Below are positions 53,659 to 60,460 of a stretch of DNA of 64,000 bases, one piece after another. Made by a program: the position numbers and the translations under genes. The stretch's first letter is position 1. The number at the start of each line of letters is the position of its first letter. The stretch is taken from the NCBI GenBank assembly GCA_944324385.1, contig CALUWD010000006.1:24289-88288 (forward strand), in the 5' to 3' direction. The notes under the pieces are model-generated. The model worked only from the letters and a program-made list of their open reading frames with translations, ran no database searches and was not told the DNA's origin. The DNA is from Candidatus Gastranaerophilales bacterium (GTDB lineage Bacteria; Cyanobacteriota; Vampirovibrionia; Gastranaerophilales; Gastranaerophilaceae).

Positions 53659-54807
53659 ATGTTAAAAATTTTCGCTTTTTCAAATAAAGTTTGCAACAAT
53701 ACGGTACTAAATAAAACTAATGCGACTTTATTTAGTAATCCTTTTTCATTTTCGGCAAAGTTGAATTCACTTTCAAGGGATGAAGTATCATTTACATCCA
53801 GAAAAAAATTCCAAGAAAAAGCGCAGCTTCAGCCCCAAGCTATTGTCCAGACTTCTCGTGCCGGGAAAAAAGACTTAAAAGATAAAGAAAGAACAATTAC
53901 AAATGGTCTTGCACATTCAATATACAGACAGGCAGATTCTAATACCATACAGTTAAAAAGTGTTTTAAATAAAGCTTTTTATCCATATATACAAAAAAGA
54001 GGATATTGTGACAACAAACATCCTATACTTAAGCTTGAATATCGCACAAAAGGTGCAAGTTCTTTAAGGGAAAAGGCAAGTTCAAAACATATCTATACAA
54101 AAGAAGGTGTAATTGTAAATCTGCAGGATTTGTCTGGAGCAAGAATTATACTCGGTAGCAATCAAAAGGGTAGTGCCGATGTTGTTATAGATAAACTTGC
54201 TGAAGTCGTCAAAGATGGTAAATTAAAAATTGTAGAAATTGAAAACCATACTCCTGCTGATAAAAAGTATCAGTATGCAAGCCAAACAAAATTACATAAA
54301 CTTGCAAAAGCATCTTCTGATAAATTTGGTGCATTTGTATCAGAACACATCACAAGAAATGAAACCGGTTATATTGCTATTCATTTAACGGTCGAATTTC
54401 CTGATGGCATGAGGGGTGAAATTCAAATACTTGGTCGCGATGTTGCAATATTTAAAGAACTGGAAGATTTGCCATACAAAATTTTGCAAGGGAAAAGTGT
54501 AAAACCTGAATATGCTGAAATTGTTGAAATTTTTAAACCACTTACACCGGTTAGAAATAACCCTTTTGACCCTGAAAATATCGAAAAGGCAAAACTAAGG
54601 CAAGAATTTAGTGCGTATACTGCAGCTGCATATAAACATGAACGTGATAAGATGCCTGTTAGTTCAACAAGCAAAAAAGTTTCTTCTTTCCTTTCTTTGG
54701 ATGAATTTTCAAAAATGTCAAAAAGAAAAATCCATCTGCCCAAAGAAGTTGATTTTAATAATTTATATAAATTAAAAATTAAAGCTGATAGACTGGCTGA
54801 AAAATAA
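53659..54807 (+). CDS. RelA/SpoT-type nucleotidyltransferase domain protein
   Basis: 382 residues. An N-terminal 85 residues of low conservation, with VSFTSRKKF, precede a domain like RelA/SpoT synthetase (about 90-285): EYRTKGASSLREKASS (substrate-binding basic loop), LQDLSGARIIL (Mg-binding Asp), TGYIAIHL and GEIQIL in place of GYxSxH and EIQIRT. No hydrolase, TGS or ACT domain is present. It may make (p)ppGpp, or modify tRNA like toxSAS enzymes, or be inactive. A 100-residue basic C-terminus follows. ATG at 53659 has AAAGG upstream. Confidence 0.72.
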   Translation: MLKIFAFSNKVCNNTVLNKTNATLFSNPFSFSAKLNSLSRDEVSFTSRKKFQEKAQLQPQAIVQTSRAGKKDLKDKERTITNGLAHSIYRQADSNTIQLKSVLNKAFYPYIQKRGYCDNKHPILKLEYRTKGASSLREKASSKHIYTKEGVIVNLQDLSGARIILGSNQKGSADVVIDKLAEVVKDGKLKIVEIENHTPADKKYQYASQTKLHKLAKASSDKFGAFVSEHITRNETGYIAIHLTVEFPDGMRGEIQILGRDVAIFKELEDLPYKILQGKSVKPEYAEIVEIFKPLTPVRNNPFDPENIEKAKLRQEFSAYTAAAYKHERDKMPVSSTSKKVSSFLSLDEFSKMSKRKIHLPKEVDFNNLYKLKIKADRLAEK

Positions 54808-54815
54808 ATTTTTAC

Positions 54816-54844
54816 TTGAACAATCCTTGATTTTGTAGTAATAA
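54816..54844 (+). promoter_or_regulatory. Promoter of the 2-oxoacid:ferredoxin oxidoreductase operon
   Basis: -35 TTGAAC (54816-54821), 17-base spacer, -10 TAATAA (54839-54844). The leader is about 30 bases. Confidence 0.6.
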
Positions 54845-54879
54845 TTTAGTGTATTCACTCACAAAATGAAGGATTCAAA

Positions 54880-55974
54880 ATGGTTAAAAAACTTATTACT
54901 CAAGACACTAGGATGTTCTTGACAGGAAACGAGGTTATTGCCTACGCTGCAAACGCTGCTGAGGCTGAGTTTATGTACGGTTATCCTATTACACCACAGA
55001 ACGAAATCATGCATACTTGGTGTAAGTTGCTCCCTAAAACTGAAGCAGGATTTTTACAAACAGAAGATGAAATTTCTGCAGGTTTCTCTACAATCGGTGG
55101 TATTTTAGCAGGTAAAAGAGCTTTTACTGCAACTGCTGGCCCAGGTAATGTTATTATGCAAGACGCACAAAGCATGGCTGAAATGATGAGAATACCTTTT
55201 GTTTGCGCAGTTATGCAAAGAGGCGGTCCATCAACAGCTACGGTTATCTACGCTCAACAAGAAACAAGATTAACATGCTTTGGTGGTAATGGTGAAGGTT
55301 TTAGAATTGTTTATTCTACAGCTGGACACCAAGATTTATACGACTATATGATTAAAGCTTTCAATACAGCATGGAAATATAAATTCCCAACATTTATGTT
55401 GGCTGATGGTTATCAAGGTAAAATGAGAGAACCTGTAACACTTTATGATCCGGCTTCTCGCGGTATTAAAATGGTTCCAACAGAAACTACTTTGGGCGGT
55501 GCAAATGGTACAAGACCTGTTAACCATGTTAGAAATACATTTAACCTTGAAGAAGAACTTATGGAAGTTCTTGATCAATACCAAGCAGAATTCGACAGAA
55601 TTTCTCCTGAAATTGAAGAATATTTAGAATACAAAGCAGATGACGCAGAAATATTAATTATTGCACATGGTATTGTTGCAAGATCTGCAATGACTGCAGT
55701 TGATGAACTAAGAGCAAAAGGAATTAAAGCCGGTTTATTCAGACCTATAACACTACGTCCTCTTGCTGTTAAACCTTTAAGAGCTGCTGTAAAACGTGCT
55801 AAACAAGTTCTGTTTACAGAATCTGCAAATGGTCAGCTTGCTCAAATGGTTCTTGAAAAAATCTACGGATTGACAACTCCTTATTCAACATTATTCAAAA
55901 TGGGTGTTGGCGTAACTGGCGACGACATTGTTCAAAAAGTTGAATCTATGGTAAAAGAACCTGCTACAGTGTAG
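54880..55974 (+). CDS. 2-oxoacid:ferredoxin oxidoreductase, alpha subunit
   Basis: 364 residues. It carries the pyrimidine-domain of the thiamine-diphosphate enzyme that oxidatively decarboxylates a 2-oxoacid to acyl-CoA and reduces ferredoxin. Blocks GNEVIAYAANAAEAEFMYGY, GYPITPQNEIM, FLQTEDEISAGF and ATAGPGN are typical of the KorA/VorB type. The four-subunit alpha-beta-gamma-delta order fits 2-oxoglutarate or 2-oxoisovalerate enzymes more than fused pyruvate enzymes; the substrate is not settled. Confidence 0.9.
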   Translation: MVKKLITQDTRMFLTGNEVIAYAANAAEAEFMYGYPITPQNEIMHTWCKLLPKTEAGFLQTEDEISAGFSTIGGILAGKRAFTATAGPGNVIMQDAQSMAEMMRIPFVCAVMQRGGPSTATVIYAQQETRLTCFGGNGEGFRIVYSTAGHQDLYDYMIKAFNTAWKYKFPTFMLADGYQGKMREPVTLYDPASRGIKMVPTETTLGGANGTRPVNHVRNTFNLEEELMEVLDQYQAEFDRISPEIEEYLEYKADDAEILIIAHGIVARSAMTAVDELRAKGIKAGLFRPITLRPLAVKPLRAAVKRAKQVLFTESANGQLAQMVLEKIYGLTTPYSTLFKMGVGVTGDDIVQKVESMVKEPATV

Positions 55975-56001
55975 TTAAAATAGAAATAAGAGGAAAAATA
56001 A

Positions 56002-56757
56002 ATGATAGAAATGTTAGAAAAAGGACCAAGATTGGCAAAAGCTCAAAATGCCGAAGTTGGTGCGTCTAAATTTTGCCCAGGATGCGGGCATGGCATGATT
56101 TTAAAAACTCTTGCCCAAACAATCGACGAGCTTGAACTTAACGATAAAGCAATTTTCGGTTGTGATATTGGTTGTTCGTTGTTATCTTGGAATTATATGA
56201 ACGTAGATACAGTTCAAACTCACCATGGTCGTACAACCCCTGTTATCTATGGTGTAACTCGTGCTAATCCTGATTTAGTTGGTATCGCATATATGGGTGA
56301 TGGCGGCGGTCTTGCAATCGGTTCGCAGCACCTTGTAAATGCTGCAGTTAGAAGCGAAAATCTTTTGATAATCGTTGCTAACAACACAAACTACGGTATG
56401 ACAGGCGGACAAATGTCACCTACTACAATGCCAGGTCAAAAAACAGAAACAACTCCTTATGGTCGTGACTGTGATGTTACGGGTCGTCCTGCAAAAGGCG
56501 CTGAAATGGTTGCTTCAATTGCCGATCCTGATAAGTCATTTGTTGCAAGGGCTTCTGTTTCAAACTTAAGAAAATTAAAATCAACATTTAAAAAAGCTCT
56601 TAAAAATGTTGATATGGGCGGATTTTCTTTTGTTGAAGTTCTTTCTGTTTGTCCTCTAAACTGGAGAACAAACAACGTTCAAACATGGGACAGATTAAAA
56701 ACTATGGAAGAATTCTTTGAAGTTAAAGAATTTGTCCAAAGAGAAGGATTGGAGTAA
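56002..56757 (+). CDS. 2-oxoacid:ferredoxin oxidoreductase, beta subunit
   Basis: 251 residues. It binds thiamine diphosphate through GDGGGLAIG and NNTNYGMTGGQMSPTT. CPGCGHGMI near residue 28 and the later Cys residues (GCDIGCS, VCPLN) supply iron-sulfur ligands. AGAGGAAA precedes the ATG. Co-transcribed with the alpha gene 27 bases upstream. Confidence 0.92.
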   Translation: MIEMLEKGPRLAKAQNAEVGASKFCPGCGHGMILKTLAQTIDELELNDKAIFGCDIGCSLLSWNYMNVDTVQTHHGRTTPVIYGVTRANPDLVGIAYMGDGGGLAIGSQHLVNAAVRSENLLIIVANNTNYGMTGGQMSPTTMPGQKTETTPYGRDCDVTGRPAKGAEMVASIADPDKSFVARASVSNLRKLKSTFKKALKNVDMGGFSFVEVLSVCPLNWRTNNVQTWDRLKTMEEFFEVKEFVQREGLE

Positions 56758-56761
56758 TAAT

Positions 56762-57322
56762 ATGGCAAGAACAAGAATAGTTTTAGCAGGTGAAGGCGGA
56801 CAAGGCGTTCAAAGTATAGCAAAAATCCTTGTAGAAGCAGGTTATGAAGCAGGTAAAGAAATTCTTTACATTCCTAACTTTGGTGTAGAACAAAGGGGTG
56901 GCGTTTCAATTGCTTTTTGTCAAATTGCTGATGAAAAAATTGGTGAACCAAGATTTTCAAAAGGTGACATTGTAATTATGTTATCTGACCGTGCAATTGA
57001 CAGATGCTGTACATACGTAAATGAAAATTCAACAGTAATTTATGACTCATCAGTATGTACAAAAAAACCTGTTTGCAACGCTAAAAATATTATCTCAGTT
57101 GAGGCAAATAAAATTGCAAATGAACAGTTAAGTGCAAGAGTATTCAATATAATTGTACTTGGTGTTCTGTTAAGCGCAACAAATGTGCTTGAATTGAGCG
57201 ATATTAAAAATGCTATGGAAATGGCATTGGGTAAAAAATTCGACGCAAAACCTGAGTTAAGAGAACTTAACTACAAAGCTCTTGAAATGGGCATGGGTTT
57301 AATACAGAAAGCAGGTGTTTAA
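56762..57322 (+). CDS. 2-oxoacid:ferredoxin oxidoreductase, gamma subunit
   Basis: 186 residues. The opening IVLAGEGGQGVQSIAKIL and IPNFGVEQRGGVS are the family mark of the CoA-binding/gamma domain. ATG at 56762 follows TTGGAGTAAT; an upstream in-frame codon at 56717 would overlap the beta gene by 41 bases and is rejected. Confidence 0.92.
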   Translation: MARTRIVLAGEGGQGVQSIAKILVEAGYEAGKEILYIPNFGVEQRGGVSIAFCQIADEKIGEPRFSKGDIVIMLSDRAIDRCCTYVNENSTVIYDSSVCTKKPVCNAKNIISVEANKIANEQLSARVFNIIVLGVLLSATNVLELSDIKNAMEMALGKKFDAKPELRELNYKALEMGMGLIQKAGV

Positions 57323-57323
57323 T

Positions 57324-57575
57324 ATGACAACAAAACATAAAGCAATAACAGTAAATGATGTTGCTAAAGGAAAAGCAGACTGGCATTTGTATACAGATTA
57401 TTGCAAGGGTTGTGGTCTTTGCATAGTAAAATGCCCTAAAAAATGCTTAAATTGGTCAAAAGAAGTTGGTATATACCAAACTCCGGCTGTTGAACCAAAC
57501 CGTGATGAATGCATAGGATGTGGTACATGTGAACTTGTTTGCCCTGATAATGCAATTCGCGTAGAAAAAAAGTAA
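57324..57575 (+). CDS. 2-oxoacid:ferredoxin oxidoreductase, delta (2[4Fe-4S] ferredoxin) subunit
   Basis: 83 residues with two cluster motifs, CKGCGLCIVKCP (about 29-40) and CIGCGTCELVCP (about 63-74), both complete. It passes electrons from the catalytic subunits to free ferredoxin. The ATG at 57324 is one base past the gamma stop. A strong terminator follows. Confidence 0.93.
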   Translation: MTTKHKAITVNDVAKGKADWHLYTDYCKGCGLCIVKCPKKCLNWSKEVGIYQTPAVEPNRDECIGCGTCELVCPDNAIRVEKK

Positions 57576-57590
57576 AACATTGAAAAGTTT

Positions 57591-57620
57591 AAACGCCCTC
57601 AGATTTGAGGGCGTTTTTTT
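57591..57620. terminator. Terminator after the oxidoreductase operon
   Basis: AAACGCCCTC (57591-57600) pairs with GAGGGCGTTT (57607-57616), six-base loop, then a run of T. It also lies just past the stop of the small minus-strand gene at 57635. Confidence 0.93.
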
Positions 57621-57634
57621 ATTTATTATTCAGA

Positions 57635-57778
57635 TTATGCATCAAAAGCTGAAACGATTGGTGTATTTGTTGTGTTTATTGCAACTTGATTTATATACAT
57701 AAATGTCCAACTGAACATTATTGTTGTTAATACCAGCATTGAGCAAAGTAAATAGTTTTCAAATCTATTTTCTTTCAT
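57635..57778 (-). CDS. Small single-span membrane protein
   Basis: 47 residues read from the DNA: a short charged start MKENRFENY, one hydrophobic span (LLCSMLVLTTIMFSWTFMYI, about 10-29) and a polar tail ending AFDA. AAGGTGG lies seven bases before the ATG, a strong ribosome binding site for so short a frame. It follows the 107-residue gene at 57817 on the same strand by 38 bases. No family recognised. Confidence 0.6.
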   Translation of the reverse strand: MKENRFENYLLCSMLVLTTIMFSWTFMYINQVAINTTNTPIVSAFDA

Positions 57779-57816
57779 TTTTTACCACCTTAATTTTTAA
57801 CGAGAGAGTTTATTTT

Positions 57817-58140
57817 TTATGCTACACAGTTAACGCCTGAAACGCCAGAACCTGTATATGCCATTGTTCCTGCTGCTTCTGCGCCACCACCTGTGTAAGC
57901 CATTGTTCCCAAGGTTTCTGTAGGTGCAGATTGAATTGGGTTAGAGATTGCTGCCATTTGTGCGTTTAGTTGTTCTTGTGAAATGTCAAACGGGTTAACT
58001 TGTTTCGGTTCTTCTTTTTTGCGTTTTAGTAGTTCTTCATTATTTGCTTTTGGGTGTTCTTGGTTTGTTTTTGCAACTTGTGGAGCAGAATTACTTTTGC
58101 GATTTGATAAAACCAAACCTGCGCTTGCACTTAGACTCAT
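57817..58140 (-). CDS. Hypothetical protein with C-terminal GTMAYTG repeats
   Basis: 107 residues, no signal peptide. A polar, Lys/Gln/Glu-rich middle is followed by two copies of GTMAYTG-(G/S)-G (about 77-98) and a tail ending GVNCVA with the only Cys. AAGGAG lies before the ATG. The repeated, Gly-rich tail and C-terminal Cys recall small exported or modified proteins, but no family is recognised and no modifying enzyme is adjacent. Confidence 0.6.
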   Translation of the reverse strand: MSLSASAGLVLSNRKSNSAPQVAKTNQEHPKANNEELLKRKKEEPKQVNPFDISQEQLNAQMAAISNPIQSAPTETLGTMAYTGGGAEAAGTMAYTGSGVSGVNCVA

Positions 58141-58255
58141 AATTAATTCTCCTTATATCATCTTTATATATTTTTTGTTCTTACACATATATAAAAACAA
58201 TATAAAAAGTATAAATTCAAAGTTAGTGTTTTTTGTTACAATACTTAATAAAAAA

Positions 58256-58753
58256 CTATGCAATATATGTGGGTGCGTTTTTAGGACTTTTGCCTTTTAT
58301 AACGTTATGATAATATGCATATGTCATAGGCGTATCATCTTTTGTTGTTTTGCATTCCCTAACATCGGCAATAAATATTGTATGAGTTGTTGTTTCTGTT
58401 GTGTTTATAACTCTGCATAGCAGATATGCGCAACCCTCAGTGCAAACAGGTAGCCCCTCGACTACTTCATATGGAACATTTTCAAATTTATCAAAATCGC
58501 GTGCACTTCTAAATCCAAAAGTGCCAATGATAAGCGGGTTTATTTTTTCATCTAAAACACAAATTGAAAATTCTTTTGTCTTTTTAATACACTCGTTTGT
58601 GTAGTTGTTGTGATTGATGCTAAGAGCTATAGTAACAGGCTCTGCAGTAATTTGAATAAGGGAGTTTGCTATACATCCGCAAAAGCGCTCACTGTCTTTT
58701 GTTCCAACTACATACATTCCATAAGATAATTTAGTAAGTGCGTTTTTATCCAT
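58256..58753 (-). CDS. Flavin reductase-like FMN-binding protein
   Basis: 165-residue split-barrel flavoprotein of the flavin reductase domain family. It follows the pattern of the N-terminal half of high-molecular-weight rubredoxins: LSYGMYVVGTK, CGCIANSLIQIT, FGFRSARDFDKF and the end KGKSPKNAPTYI. In that family a rubredoxin often follows; here a stop comes two residues later. It may pass electrons to a separate rubredoxin or flavodiiron protein. AGGGGGGG precedes the ATG. Confidence 0.85.
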   Translation of the reverse strand: MDKNALTKLSYGMYVVGTKDSERFCGCIANSLIQITAEPVTIALSINHNNYTNECIKKTKEFSICVLDEKINPLIIGTFGFRSARDFDKFENVPYEVVEGLPVCTEGCAYLLCRVINTTETTTHTIFIADVRECKTTKDDTPMTYAYYHNVIKGKSPKNAPTYIA

Positions 58754-58800
58754 TTGCCCCCCCTCTTTTTATAAAATTATATAATACCTTCCTTAAAAAG

Positions 58801-58826
58801 TAAAAGCCTGCTTTATGGAGGCAGGC
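58801..58826 (-). terminator. Terminator after the TolC-type gene
   Basis: On the minus strand GCCTGC (58826-58821) pairs with GCAGGC (58811-58806) across a nine-base loop and is followed by TTTTACTTTTT. It lies in the 177-base gap after the gene ending at 58931; nothing else is seen in that gap. Confidence 0.75.
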
Positions 58827-58930
58827 ATTGGTGTTAATATGTATTTAGGGTTGTTAGTTTTTTATTTGCATATGTACAAGTAACGTAAATTAGTGTATTT
58901 GCTACAATTTATAAAAATCTTTACATTTCT

Positions 58931-60361
58931 TTACGGTTTATACACTTTTAATATTTCGTCTTTAGATATAATTCCGCTATCAAAAAGCATTTGAACTTGT
59001 GCAATATTGTATCTAATTGTTGAATTTACAAGCTCTACCCTTGTTTTGGTTTTAAATGTTTGCGCTTGAATTACATCAATTAATATGCCCTCCCCTGCAT
59101 CTAGCCTGAGTTCTGCAAGCTTAACACTTTCTGTTGCATAATCCATTTGTTCCCTTGAGATTTTTATTCTGTCTTTTGAAATTTTAGACTCATAAAAATC
59201 TTTTAAAATACTTTCTTTGATGTTTCTTAAAGACTGCTCTAAATCAACTATATTTTTATCAATTTCAGCTTGTTTTGCCTTTGCCTGTGTTGCGGTGCCA
59301 AAACCCATATTTCGCCCTAAATTCCAATCTACATAAGCCCCAAGGACAATAGCTGGCCCTAGCCCAACTTTAGCTGTACCTTGCCACTGTTCTTGAGCTA
59401 TAATTCTTGGTTTAGGTACAAACTGAGTATATATCATTCTTTTTTGCTCTTTAAGTGCTTGTATTTGCGAGCGCATTTTTTTAACGTCTTCTCTAGACGA
59501 GAATGCAATGTTGTATAAGTCATCAATTGTCTTGTTTTCTTCAACCAGTGTATACATTTGTGCTTCCATCTCAATTGGCATAAGACATGTTGTAATTTCA
59601 ATCCCCATGATATTTGCAAGGCGTGCTTGAGCCAATCTAAACTGCTGCATGGCATCAAGAAGATTTTGTTTTGCTTGAGCTAATTCTGTTTTAGAACGAA
59701 TAACGTCAAATTTAGTTCCTAAGCCCGCATTCATTAAATTTTCTGTTTGCTCAAGTTGTACACAGCGTTCTTTATAGTTTTTTTGATAAATTTCAATATC
59801 AAGTTTTGCTTTTAACAGTTCGTAATAATATTGCGCACTGTATAGCAAAATTTCGCTTCGTGTAAATTCATAGTTGTGTTTTTGGGCAAATTTTAAATTT
59901 TTTCTAGAACGTGCTTCAAAAATTTGCTCACCACCATTTGTTAAATAATGCGTACCGCGTACATAAACAGAGAGTGCAAGCTCGTTAAAGTTTTCTAAAA
60001 GCGCTGCACCTACAAGTACTTGCCCACTGTAGTAAACTGAATAATTACTTACAGATAAATCAGGTAAAAAATTTGTAAGTGAGTTTTTGTATTCCCATTT
60101 TGCCCTTCTGTAGTCATAGTTTGCGCTTTTTAAATAAAAGTTGTATAAAAGAGCAATTTCAATACACTCTTTTAAATTAACATAAACTGGATCATCTCCA
60201 AGGTAGTTTTTAACTTCTTCTTCAACATTTATATCTTTAAGGCAATCTTGAATTCCACTATTCATGTATATTTCAGAATCAACTTGTTCTTCTCTACAGT
60301 ATGATGGTGTATTGCAAAGAAGTGTTATTATTAAAAAAAGTATAGCTATGACTTTTTTCAT
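58931..60361 (-). CDS. TolC-family outer membrane efflux protein
   Basis: About 476 residues with a signal peptide (MKKVIAILFLIITLLC, cleavage near residue 20). Two repeats of long coiled-coil helices (about 150-250 and 350-450) give the trimeric channel-tunnel. ENLMNAGLGTKFDVIRSKTE and ELRLDAGEGILIDVIQAQT are the paired TolC signatures. The inner membrane pump is not here. An in-frame GTG at 60388 would add nine residues; the ATG fits a signal peptide better. Confidence 0.88.
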   Translation of the reverse strand: MKKVIAILFLIITLLCNTPSYCREEQVDSEIYMNSGIQDCLKDINVEEEVKNYLGDDPVYVNLKECIEIALLYNFYLKSANYDYRRAKWEYKNSLTNFLPDLSVSNYSVYYSGQVLVGAALLENFNELALSVYVRGTHYLTNGGEQIFEARSRKNLKFAQKHNYEFTRSEILLYSAQYYYELLKAKLDIEIYQKNYKERCVQLEQTENLMNAGLGTKFDVIRSKTELAQAKQNLLDAMQQFRLAQARLANIMGIEITTCLMPIEMEAQMYTLVEENKTIDDLYNIAFSSREDVKKMRSQIQALKEQKRMIYTQFVPKPRIIAQEQWQGTAKVGLGPAIVLGAYVDWNLGRNMGFGTATQAKAKQAEIDKNIVDLEQSLRNIKESILKDFYESKISKDRIKISREQMDYATESVKLAELRLDAGEGILIDVIQAQTFKTKTRVELVNSTIRYNIAQVQMLFDSGIISKDEILKVYKP

Positions 60362-60419
60362 ATTAAAAAGATTAATCAAATTTTGCACAAAAAATAATAG
60401 GCTTTATGGGCTAATACTT

Positions 60420-60448
60420 TTGTGATAAATTATTTTTGTAGTTATAAA
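60420..60448 (+). promoter_or_regulatory. Promoter of valS
   Basis: -35 TTGTGA (60420-60425), 17-base spacer, -10 TATAAA (60443-60448). The transcript would begin near 60455, with GAGGA at 60451-60455 before ATG 60461. The in-frame GTG at 60422 lies inside the promoter, so it is not the start. Confidence 0.55.
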
Positions 60449-60460
60449 TTCGAGGACAAA

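Noticed and set aside
57817..58140. RiPP precursor peptide
   Set aside because: The repeat tail and terminal Cys are suggestive, but no leader motif, modifying enzyme or dedicated exporter is nearby.
60422..60460. GTG start giving valS 13 extra residues
   Set aside because: It lies inside the -35 element of the likely promoter, and a good ribosome binding site precedes ATG 60461.
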